Positions 16,501 to 22,749 of a DNA stretch of 37,380 bases are shown here, piece by piece; the stretch's first letter is position 1; every line of letters starts with the position of its first letter. Origin of the DNA: JBDKGH01 sp039798265. Lineage in GTDB: Bacteria > Bacteroidota > Bacteroidia > Flavobacteriales_D > Sanyastnellaceae. The stretch is taken from positions 1 to 37,380 of the forward strand of contig JBDKGH010000035.1 of NCBI GenBank assembly GCA_039798265.1, written 5' to 3'. The notes under the pieces were generated by a model. That model saw nothing but the letters and a program-made list of their open reading frames with translations, had not been told where the DNA came from and did not search any database. A program made the position numbers and the translations under genes.

Positions 16501-18616
16501 GGTTATCGGTCCAAGGATTGGCCGCCGGATTCGGAGCAGACGCTGGATCTACTGGTGAAGCGGTATAGGTAACGTTGTAGTTACCTGCTGCGCTAAGATC
16601 AACGGGAAGGTTGAGTGTTGATCCACTACACACAGGGCCCGCTGCAAGGAAAGATCCAGTTACAGTAGGTCGCACAGTAATCGTTACAGAACTATTTGCG
16701 GTTACCGAACATGCTGGGAAGTTGACATAACTTACGTTGGTCAAGGTATAAGTGGTAGTGCCAACGGGTGGGCTAACGGTAAATGTTCCATTATCAAGAA
16801 TAGAAGCAGGGCTGGTGGCTCCAGCGCCCGTGACAGTAAGGGCATAAGGCTCACCTGCCTGACCAGTACCATCAAAAACGAGGGTTGCTGTTTGTCCTTG
16901 GCAAATGGTGGTTACTCCACCCTGTGCGCTAATTGTCCCGCCAGGAGGAGCTTGTGTTCCGACAGTAATGCATTCGTTTTTTGTACAACCAGGAACGCTA
17001 GTATCGGTTACCGTTACACAATATTGAACACCGTCCAGACCAGAAATATCTTGTGTGGATTGCCCAGTAGCCCAGGCATAGGTATAGTTTCCACTCCCGC
17101 CTACTACAGTGAGATCGATTGCACCATTATTTTGAACACATGTTTCATTGGTAACCGTAAAGGCAAGATCAGCGAGAGAAACCTGAACATTCAGGGTGTC
17201 ACGAGCATTACAGCTCGCGGGAACGCCGTTTAATTGAACTTGTATTTCGCTATCAGAGTCTAGCGTTGTTAAGTTTTGTGTGCCTGATGTTCCAGAAAGA
17301 CCAGGTGTATTATCACCGCTAAGCACTGTCCAGGTGTAGGTAGCTCCTGCTTGTCCACCACTGGCCGTTACGGGCAAAGTGGTACCGGCGCAAATCATGG
17401 TGTCTGTTACCGATAGAGCAACACTTGGATAAATATTGATCGTGATGTCTTGTGTGTCAAATCCAGGAAGTACACAAGCATCGTCTGTTGCTTCAAAATG
17501 AATGATATAAGGCCCGCCAACCATAGCTCCGGTTGTTGCCATGCAAAAAGTGGCCGTTCGTGGGTTGAGGCTAAGAGGATCTAAAGTGAGTGTGGGGTTT
17601 CCTGCATTCAGAATCGCTGGATGCGTTTCTGTAATGGTAATAGCACGCTGAAGGTTAGAATTGGAAGCCACTACATCGAAACAAATGCTATCTCCAGCAC
17701 ATACATCAATCGACGTAGCTGTGGCTAGGATTGCGTTAGAACTGAGGTTTTGAACAGGAGGGGCGGTAAAGTCAGTAGTGGTAGCAGAACAGTCCCGCAT
17801 GATGATAGGCATGTTTTCGTAAATCACGCCTATAGTGGTTGCGCCTTGAGTGATAGTTATGGCTATCGTTACAATGTAATTGCCTGCGAATATGCCATTT
17901 GAGTTGAATGTAACAGCTCCTGTTGTAGGGTTTACAGTTACACCGTTTAGGTTGGTATATCCTGGGACAGTTATGGTAGGCCCCAGGGGATCAGCTTCAT
18001 CGGCTATGGTTTGCGGTGTTGCTAAAGCATAACTGAGCGTGTAACCGGCAGCACCGCTAACGGTAATGTTGTTCGTGATGTTTCCGTTGTTACGACACTC
18101 ATATGGTGCTTGCATGGAAGTAATGTCGATACTGTTCGTGCAGCCTGCGCCGGTGCCCAATTCACTAAAAATGTATGCGCCTGGTGTAGCGGCGTAATTG
18201 ATGTTGTTGAAGTAGTTCCAATCCCCATCAATCCAAAAGAAATCCCATGAACAGGATGTATCGAGAGTTACGGTTCCTGTATAAACCAACAATTTAGTTC
18301 CGGGAATTACACCTCCTGAACACGAACTGTTGGCTAACTCTGCGGCGCAGAGATCGCTGATTTCCGTAGCAGAAACGAAGTTCAAATCGGCGTTGAAGGG
18401 CAGGGCCCCACATCCTGCTGGTTCGCAATAAACGTTTTCTGTGGGGAGTGGATTGGATGCACCAAAACAATCCGTGTACATACGGAGAGTGAGGGTGTAA
18501 GAGTTTCCACCGCTACATTCCCAGGTGATATTTCCCCCGAGAACGTGGCTTGCGCGTGAAACAAGAGATCCGGTTACTAGTGCGCATAGTAACACAAGAA
18601 TGCGTGCTATCTTCAT
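10583..18616 (-). CDS. Giant SprB-like T9SS type B surface adhesin with tandem Ig-like repeats
   Basis: The 2677-aa protein starts with a signal peptide (MKIARILVLLCALVTGSLVS) and a conserved Bacteroidota N-terminal segment, SHVLGGNITWECSGGNSYTL. Residues about 190-270 form a cadherin-like module. A SprB-like repeat is at about 487-550 and another at 2079-2150 (CFGVCDGFITLTPSG). Between roughly 560 and 2070 lie more than a dozen beta-sandwich repeats of 85-95 aa, most with a Cys near the start (CAGS), TGTAPF in the middle, ITSVTDANGC near the end, and a VNPLP linker. Two PKD domains follow (about 2415-2480 and 2499-2562). The end is a type B sorting domain (about 2585-2677) with VPTAFTPDGDNLNEVF, YRFWVYDRWG and terminal GHVTMVR. 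It probably acts as an extracellular adhesin, possibly in gliding or attachment; the name SprB itself is not justified from this evidence. Confidence 0.88.
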   Translation of the reverse strand: MKIARILVLLCALVTGSLVSRASHVLGGNITWECSGGNSYTLTLRMYTDCFGASNPLPTENVYCEPAGCGALPFNADLNFVSATEISDLCAAELANSSCSGGVIPGTKLLVYTGTVTLDTSCSWDFFWIDGDWNYFNNINYAATPGAYIFSELGTGAGCTNSIDITSMQAPYECRNNGNITNNITVSGAAGYTLSYALATPQTIADEADPLGPTITVPGYTNLNGVTVNPTTGAVTFNSNGIFAGNYIVTIAITITQGATTIGVIYENMPIIMRDCSATTTDFTAPPVQNLSSNAILATATSIDVCAGDSICFDVVASNSNLQRAITITETHPAILNAGNPTLTLDPLSLNPRTATFCMATTGAMVGGPYIIHFEATDDACVLPGFDTQDITINIYPSVALSVTDTMICAGTTLPVTASGGQAGATYTWTVLSGDNTPGLSGTSGTQNLTTLDSDSEIQVQLNGVPASCNARDTLNVQVSLADLAFTVTNETCVQNNGAIDLTVVGGSGNYTYAWATGQSTQDISGLDGVQYCVTVTDTSVPGCTKNECITVGTQAPPGGTISAQGGVTTICQGQTATLVFDGTGQAGEPYALTVTGAGATSPASILDNGTFTVSPPVGTTTYTLTNVSYVNFPACSVTANSSVTITVRPTVTGSFLAAGPVCSGSTLNLPVDLSAAGNYNVTYTASPVDPASAPNPAANPWTDNQVLTFNPTQTTTYTITNVEYTTAPLCPSNTSSSTVVTVNPLPAGTLSGGTTICAGASANLGINMTAGTAPFTVNYTANGNAATLTNVTANYTWTVTPATTTTYVITSITDANGCTATITGQSQQVVVNPFPNFTFTGNASICTGSSTNLVLTEISTGGPYDIILGIGDADPLTPATVTLDNFNGGNYSVSPTSNTTYTLQSIIYDGVPACAVTPNTTVTVNVSQAPIILNITQTCNNISTGYTVSFTISGTAPYTVNTVASGANYTSGNIVSGSGATFTIDDNGACPALVYNQPIYSCPIITNAGTMSATPITICGTTAATGVQATAPATDGNDQIQYVLHTSATNALGTVIATDCNDLSFGDADTPLTFSNTPVAGQIQYGVTYYISTVVGDDSGNGDCVNTAAANVSIAPGQPVTWYESPTASIGGTYSTCAGTAINIPISFTGQAPWTFVYAIGGTAQPAITTSNNPYQLSTSTAGTYTLNSVASVNCAGTVSGSASLTVNPLPGATLSASTSTCAGTCVNLTMTLTGTGPWTVNYTIGGVAQTPLNVATSPFTWNLCPTQTSTYCLTQITDANNCVGTSTSCSTITVNPLPTAVFAGNASFCAGSSVALPITFTGTAPFNYVITTPSGNVNGGPNAGTNGSYTANAAGAYFITSVTDANCPNTADSPTVNVTSNALPTAAITNNGVICSGANFTFNYTLTGAAPFTFNLDAPVTDLNNVPSAGTTGSIVDNDAGNYIITSVTDNNGCTSAAASATATLTVNPLPVTTFGVSGTICQGATYNFTTNLTTGTGPFSYTVTTPSGDVLVNNANTGNQFPATAAGNYFITSVTDANSCTNTTDNPTVTLTVNPLPVGTFAGPVEYCAGGSTNLVANFTGTGPWSYTVTNPTGASANAPATVTNSANYSVNIPGSYFITSVTDANCTNTTDSPSVVVTQNALPTANISNNGVICSGQTFTFNYTLTGEAPFSYNLDAPVTDSNNNASPNLNGSFTASDAGSYTITQVTDNNGCVSSGSSNTANLVVNPLPVATISGNAAICADANHDFTVTLTTGTAPFSYTITTPGGDVTESNVTNPDLYTTNVNGSYFVTSVTDNNGCTNAANSTTSVLTVHPLPTATWNSGNVAFCAGSNINIIFACTGTAPWTVSYTIDGVAQTNLVVNASPYILTVSTPGNYCLTNITDANTCQSALNACITVTQVAVPTANAGPNLSTCSGVPITIGTPSVAGVNYTWTNGFGAAYDNGAIAQPTITVANGGGVAITNFNALLASITASGITCSDRDTMDLTVFPLPTITAVAADDSICFNTSTTLTASGAGAGGNYLWTAHPSITSASNIATITVAPAGLVTYTVTGTDANSCVNTATVSVLAGTDITVNEQFSAQQCFGVCDGFITLTPSGSFPPYAVAWGQAMPAVGLIQTDLCAGTFDYDITDSEGCNTVADNLSVQIIGLPENFIDDVVLTEPICSGDATGTIQIIEANAIDYTLYSEPGLEFIGPQAGNTFNNLLPGNYDVYATDVNGCPIDSLNITLSSQSAPIDITVDQFNQIFCFGQTLDFTGSASGGFGNLVLNWYNCPDTLGCLIGQGTPFGIIITQDTTLYGVVTDELGCRSEIESVLAELSDPILLDIVNGPTAELCEGQCLDLVASTQGGNVGLTIQWFELPSLITDPTIGPDGTVQNVCPQLSTSYYAYASDGCNTPAYDTIAVTVFETPEVIFSVDISEGCSPLEVTFTNLTDPALIDNCLWDFGNGQLANVCGTITYLYDDLGSFEPSLTVTSPDNCVATDTIDFPVIVYGYPEIEFTWDPETIDVLNPEVEFTNLTQGGITYDWSFATFGSSTDVNPVFTFPAVDLATYTVCLESETDFGCRDTLCHDLTVSSILQVWVPTAFTPDGDNLNEVFLPVLKGYNPDSYRFWVYDRWGTIVFHTTDPKQAWQGNVGDGIYYPQTDTFVWRIEVQRLSDNTYQVLEGHVTMVR
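13170..14725 (-). repeat. Duplicated three-domain block within the giant adhesin gene
   Basis: Two consecutive blocks of about 780 bp (14725-13945 and 13945-13170; protein residues about 1297-1557 and 1557-1815) each encode the same ordered trio of Ig-like domains. The first type has FAG...CAG and ends DANC...DSP...NALP. The second has ISNNGVICSG or ITNNGVICSG and FNLDAPVTD or YNLDAPVTD. The third has TTGTAPFSYTITTP or TTGTGPFSYTVTTP. Domains of a fourth type flank the pair on both sides (about 1206-1297 and 1815-1900). Boundaries are approximate. Confidence 0.75.
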
Positions 18617-18667
18617 TCGTCCTTTTGGTGCTGGTCCGTCAGTACAGGCTTTTTTCTATGAAAGCCG

Positions 18668-18675
18668 CTAATTTA
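18668..18675 (-). promoter_or_regulatory. Candidate -7 box for the giant adhesin gene
   Basis: On the minus strand the bases read TAAATTAG followed by CGGC, one base from TAnnTTTG and with the GC-rich follow-on seen at other promoters here. It is about 52 bases before the ATG. No clear TTG lies at the right distance, so this is tentative. Confidence 0.33.
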
Positions 18676-18860
18676 GTAAGGTTTTGTTAAAATCCCACCG
18701 ATCAAATCAGTGTTTATCGCATCTGACCTGTGAAAAACATTCTATCGGTTGTTAATAAGACTCATAGAATTGACTTTTGGGTGCATGGACTAGCAAATTT
18801 TCCTTTCAAAGGAGGGCTAGAGGTTATTTGGTTGTATTGAAGGAGGTTAGCGTTTTTAGC

Positions 18861-18902
18861 ACAGGATTTACAGGATGACAATGAAAACTTAACAATCCTG
18901 TA
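18861..18902. repeat. ACAGGAT direct/inverted repeat cluster in the divergent intergenic region
   Basis: ACAGGAT occurs at 18861-18867 and again at 18871-18877 minus its first base context (TACAGGAT, 18869-18876). The inverse ATCCTGTA occurs at 18895-18902, giving an 8-bp inverted repeat with an 18-bp loop. It lies just before the promoter of the lamin-tail gene. It could be an operator or a remnant of a dispersed repeat; nothing else is seen in this 350-bp gap apart from the two promoter candidates. Confidence 0.4.
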
Positions 18903-18913
18903 GAATTTGTGCT

Positions 18914-18921
18914 TAATTTTG
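18914..18921 (+). promoter_or_regulatory. -7 box for the lamin-tail-domain gene
   Basis: TAATTTTG matches TAnnTTTG exactly and is followed by a C-rich run, 43 bases before the ATG at 18964. Confidence 0.5.
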
Positions 18922-18963
18922 TCCCCCTTGCTTAATTGGCAACCAACACTCAAATTAAATAAC

Positions 18964-19875
18964 ATGAAGAAAGGTTTACTTGCTCTTGCAGTATCTGTCG
19001 CTTCTCTCGCGGCTAGCGCTCAAAATTGCGCTGATGTGTTCATCTCAGAATATGTTGAGGGAACAGAAAATAACAAAGCCATAGAATTGTACAACCCTAC
19101 TGCAAGCCCAATCGACTTGGGTGCTGGTAATTATAGCATGGGCCGCGACCGCGATGGTGCAGGCGTTCCTATGCTTCTTCCTATTACGGGTATTATTCCA
19201 GCATACGGTACACGTGTTTTTGTACTTGATAAACGTAATCCAGATGGCACAGGTAATGAAGTTCCAGTTTGGGCTGATCTTCAAGCGGTAGCTGATACTT
19301 TTGTTAATCCTATTTACGTTCAGTCAAATAGTCCATTTTACTTCAATGGAGATGACGCTTTTGTATTGGTAAAAGGTGGCACTACTATTCTAGACATTAT
19401 CGGAAAAATCGGCGAAGATCCAGGTAGCGGATGGTCTCAGCCTGGCGACCCTAATACGCGTTGGTGGACAGTAGATAATACCTTGGTTAGAAAATATGAT
19501 ATTCAACAAGGTGTGGGTACTAACCCATCTGTATTCGATCCATCTTTGGAATGGGATTCAATTCCTGTGAATACCTTCGATTCTCTTGGTTTTCATAAAT
19601 GCGCTTGTGGTATGATCAGCGTAAATGAAATTGAAAACTACGGTTTCTCAATGTTCCCTAACCCTGTTCTCAATGGCGAGTTTGTAATCAATGGCGACAA
19701 AGAAATCGGAAGCTATCAATTGGTAGCCATGAATGGCATGTTGGTTCAACAAGAGAAATTAACCTTCGCTAAATCACACCGTATTTTGCTCGGTAGTGCT
19801 TCCAAAGGAGTGTACATTTTAGAAATCACTTTTACGGACGGAACACGTTCTAGAAGAAGATTGATGGTTGATTAA
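18964..19875 (+). CDS. Lamin-tail-domain protein, T9SS type A cargo
   Basis: The 303-aa protein starts at the ATG at 18964, which opens a typical signal peptide (MKKGLLALAVSVASLAASAQ) with an AT-rich leader; the frame extends further upstream but that would put a hydrophilic stretch before the signal. Residues about 20-215 form a lamin-tail domain (LTD): DVFISEYVEG, KAIELYNPTASPIDLG, GTRVFVLDK, then GSGWSQPGDPNTRWW and TLVRKYDI. The C-terminal 70 residues are a type A T9SS sorting domain with FSMFPNPVLNGEFVI, QLVAMNGMLVQQEKL and SKGVYILEITF. Bacterial LTDs often occur in secreted nucleases and phosphoesterases, probably as binding modules. Here the LTD stands without a catalytic domain, and a secreted endonuclease is encoded two genes downstream. 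A terminator follows. Confidence 0.82.
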   Translation: MKKGLLALAVSVASLAASAQNCADVFISEYVEGTENNKAIELYNPTASPIDLGAGNYSMGRDRDGAGVPMLLPITGIIPAYGTRVFVLDKRNPDGTGNEVPVWADLQAVADTFVNPIYVQSNSPFYFNGDDAFVLVKGGTTILDIIGKIGEDPGSGWSQPGDPNTRWWTVDNTLVRKYDIQQGVGTNPSVFDPSLEWDSIPVNTFDSLGFHKCACGMISVNEIENYGFSMFPNPVLNGEFVINGDKEIGSYQLVAMNGMLVQQEKLTFAKSHRILLGSASKGVYILEITFTDGTRSRRRLMVD

Positions 19876-19908
19876 TAACAGCCCTGATTTTTCACAAAAA
19901 CTTTATCG

Positions 19909-19959
19909 CACCTGCACAGAATCTTAATCATAAAAAAGATTCTTTGCAGGTGTGTTTTT
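19909..19959 (+). terminator. Terminator after the lamin-tail gene
   Basis: CACCTGCA (19909-19916) and AGAATCTT (19918-19925) pair with AAGATTCT (19936-19943) and TGCAGGTG (19945-19952), separated by one C-T mismatch. TGTTTTT follows. The hairpin overlaps the earliest possible in-frame start of the next gene, supporting the later start at 20006. Confidence 0.85.
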
Positions 19960-20005
19960 GAAGAATCTACTCATAAATTATTTCCAAATGCAGCAATTGC
20001 TTGCT

Positions 20006-22720
20006 ATGAAAAACGCTCTACTTCTTTTTGCACTGCTTGGTCTTAGCCTGTCTGCCTTCTCTCAAACAAAGGTTCATGGTATCATTAAAGATGATGTTAC
20101 CGGTGAATTGCTAATGGGGGTCAACGTAATTTATGCTCCTGGGCAAGGTACCGTTACTGATATCAACGGTGAATACTCATTGAGCATAGCTCCTGGCGAT
20201 TATCAGTTTGAAATTGCCTACGTGGGTTACGAAACATTGAAGAAATCAGTGAAGGTTGCTGGGCGAGATATGACCTTGAATTTCGATTTGAGCACCTCGG
20301 AAATGGACGAAATTGAAATCGTAGCTGACGTTGCCTTGGAAAGAAAAACTCCAGTTGCGTTTACCGATATTACTGCGATTAAAATTAGAGAAGAATTGGG
20401 CGCTCGCGATTTTCCTATGTTGCTCAATTCTACACCTGGTGTATATGCAACACAAAGCGGCGGTGGCGATGGTGATGCTCGCGTCAATATTCGTGGTTTT
20501 AATCAACGTAACATCGCTGTGATGGTTGATGGTATTCCCATGAACGATATGGAAAACGGCTGGGTGTATTGGAGTAACTGGTTCGGTCTTGATGCGGTTA
20601 CCCAAAAGACACAAGTTCAACGCGGATTAGGAGCTTCCAAATTAGCTGTGCCTGCTGTAGGTGGAAATATGAATATTCTTTCTCAAGGAATAGAAAATAA
20701 ATTCAATGCAAACGCTACAGTTGAATACGGTAATAACAACAATCGCCGCATTACAGTAGGACTGAACACAGGTCGCATGGAAAATGGTTGGGGTTTTACC
20801 ACCGCTCTTTCTTATAAAGACAATGACGGTTGGGTAAACAACCTTAATTCAAGGCAGATATTCTATTTCTTCAAACTTCAAAAGGAGTTTGAAAAACACA
20901 ACTTCTCGCTTTCAGCGATGGGAAGTCCGCAAATGCACGAACAGCGTTTGGGAAGAAGTAATTTGGCCTTTTATGATGTTAAGTATGCTGTTGAGCAAGG
21001 CTACGACACCACCGGATTTATGGCTGCTGGCGTGCCCATGGACAAAGGTCTTCGATTCAATTCTGAATGGGGCTTTTTGAAGCGCGATCGTAATGATGAT
21101 AATGCGCCAGTAGAAGCACAATCTGCACGTACCAATTATTACCATAAACCCATTATCAACTTCAAGCATTTTTGGACACCCAATAGTCGCACGGCTGTTT
21201 CGAACATCGTTTATGCTTCTTTTGGTAAAGGCGGCGGAACACGCGCCAATACTGCGATTTTGGACGCAGAAGGCATGACGAACTTCCAATATATGTATGA
21301 TAAAAACACCAAGCCAATTGTCAATTTCTTGGGTGTTGAATTGTTCCCATATGATTTAAATTATGTAGATGATACGTCTCAATATAAATCATCTTACTAC
21401 TTGCAATCTTCTATCAACAACCACCAGTGGTATGGTTTGCTTTCTACCGTGAAGTATAAGGTGAACGAAGAAATCGAAATAACCGGTGGTTTTGATGGCC
21501 GTACTTACAAAGTAGATCGCTACCAAGTAGTATATGATCTATTGGGCGGCGATTATGTGACGGTGGATCGCAAATTCCAAGATCAAAATCTGATCAATGA
21601 AAATGGTTTTTCACAAGTCGTACGTCGAGAAGGTCAGAAAATCAATTATGATATCAGTACTTACGTTCACCAAGCAGGTTTATTCTTCTTGGGTGAATAT
21701 TCTAAACCTCGTTTTAGCGCCTTTGTCAATCTTACCGCTTCTACACATGATTATCAACGTGTAGATCACTTTGCCTTAAAGGTGAATGATGAAAAAGTAA
21801 AAAGTGATTGGCAGCATTACCTCGGATATACAGGTAAAACAGGAGCTAAATTTATCTTGAATAAAACACAGAATGTTTTTGCCAATATTGGTTATCTCAA
21901 TCGCGCACCGAACGTAGCGAACACGTTTAGCGGTACCACCTTGAATATCTACCAAGGTTTGGCCAATGAGAAAATTGCATCCGCTGAAGTTGGGTACAAT
22001 TTGAAAATTGATAAGTTCCGTGCTGTTGCTAATGCCTACTATACTACGTGGGCCAATCGTCCGGTAACGGGCTCAAGAACCAACGGTACCGATCAAGTTT
22101 TCTATAATGTAACAGGATTAAAAGCAGTACACAAAGGATTTGAGTTGGAAACAGAATATTCGCCTGTGAAAAACCTAACCCTTGAAGGAGTATTGTCGCT
22201 TGGAGATTGGAGATGGAACTCTTCAGCTGAAGCGGTAATCACCAACGAAATTGGAACAGAAATTTTGGATACGGTACGTTTCGATGCTACTGGCGTGAAA
22301 GTGAGCGATGCCGCTCAAACTCAAGTGTCTTTTGCATTGCGCTACGAGCCGATTAAAAACTTCTATTTCAAACCGCGTTATACTTACTTCAATAACTATT
22401 TCGCAGAGTTTAATCCAGATGCATTAACAGGCGACAATAGTCGTCGTCAATCTTGGAAAGTCCCTTCTTATTATATGGTCGATCTTTCTTTTGGTTATAA
22501 CTATGACGTTAGCAAAAAATACCGTGTTGGTTTCAGAGCTAACCTCATCAACGTAACCGATAGTAAATGGATTTCGAACATACTTAACCAAGACGGAAAT
22601 GTCTTTGTTACCGATGCGCTTAACAATGAATTTGGCGGTGGATTCGATGCTCAATCTGCCGGTGTATATTACGGTATGGGATTCCGTTGGAATTTCGGTA
22701 TCACCTTTAGCTACAAATAA
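20006..22720 (+). CDS. TonB-dependent outer-membrane receptor with N-terminal carboxypeptidase-like domain
   Basis: The protein is 904 aa from the ATG at 20006, which starts a clear signal peptide (MKNALLLFALLGLSLSAFSQ); upstream in-frame codons fall in a terminator. Residues about 21-105 form the carboxypeptidase-regulatory-like beta domain typical of Bacteroidota receptors (VHGIIKDDVTGELLMGVNV). A TonB plug domain follows (about 120-245, with LLNSTPGVYATQSGG, VNIRGFNQRNIAVMVDGIPM and the GLGASKLAVPAVGGNMNI strand). The rest is the 22-stranded barrel, ending in an aromatic terminal strand (FRWNFGITFSYK). No SusD-like partner is encoded next to it, so it is not a classical SusCD pair; the substrate is unknown. 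The endonuclease gene starts 29 bp downstream, suggesting co-transcription and perhaps uptake of nucleic-acid breakdown products or phosphate (inference). Power would come from TonB-ExbBD. Confidence 0.93.
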   Translation: MKNALLLFALLGLSLSAFSQTKVHGIIKDDVTGELLMGVNVIYAPGQGTVTDINGEYSLSIAPGDYQFEIAYVGYETLKKSVKVAGRDMTLNFDLSTSEMDEIEIVADVALERKTPVAFTDITAIKIREELGARDFPMLLNSTPGVYATQSGGGDGDARVNIRGFNQRNIAVMVDGIPMNDMENGWVYWSNWFGLDAVTQKTQVQRGLGASKLAVPAVGGNMNILSQGIENKFNANATVEYGNNNNRRITVGLNTGRMENGWGFTTALSYKDNDGWVNNLNSRQIFYFFKLQKEFEKHNFSLSAMGSPQMHEQRLGRSNLAFYDVKYAVEQGYDTTGFMAAGVPMDKGLRFNSEWGFLKRDRNDDNAPVEAQSARTNYYHKPIINFKHFWTPNSRTAVSNIVYASFGKGGGTRANTAILDAEGMTNFQYMYDKNTKPIVNFLGVELFPYDLNYVDDTSQYKSSYYLQSSINNHQWYGLLSTVKYKVNEEIEITGGFDGRTYKVDRYQVVYDLLGGDYVTVDRKFQDQNLINENGFSQVVRREGQKINYDISTYVHQAGLFFLGEYSKPRFSAFVNLTASTHDYQRVDHFALKVNDEKVKSDWQHYLGYTGKTGAKFILNKTQNVFANIGYLNRAPNVANTFSGTTLNIYQGLANEKIASAEVGYNLKIDKFRAVANAYYTTWANRPVTGSRTNGTDQVFYNVTGLKAVHKGFELETEYSPVKNLTLEGVLSLGDWRWNSSAEAVITNEIGTEILDTVRFDATGVKVSDAAQTQVSFALRYEPIKNFYFKPRYTYFNNYFAEFNPDALTGDNSRRQSWKVPSYYMVDLSFGYNYDVSKKYRVGFRANLINVTDSKWISNILNQDGNVFVTDALNNEFGGGFDAQSAGVYYGMGFRWNFGITFSYK

Positions 22721-22749
22721 TCACTTCAAAAACGAATAATTTTTCCACA

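Noticed and set aside
11000..17500. Regular repeats that might suggest a CRISPR or satellite array
   Set aside because: The periodicity is about 270 bp, the DNA copies are divergent, and the frame is open throughout; it is a protein domain repeat.
19952..20005. Upstream start at 19952 for the TonB-dependent receptor
   Set aside because: It lies inside the terminator hairpin of the previous gene and would put 18 residues before an otherwise typical signal peptide.
20006..22720. Receptor as SusC of a SusCD glycan-uptake system
   Set aside because: No SusD-like lipoprotein gene is adjacent and no glycoside hydrolase is nearby.
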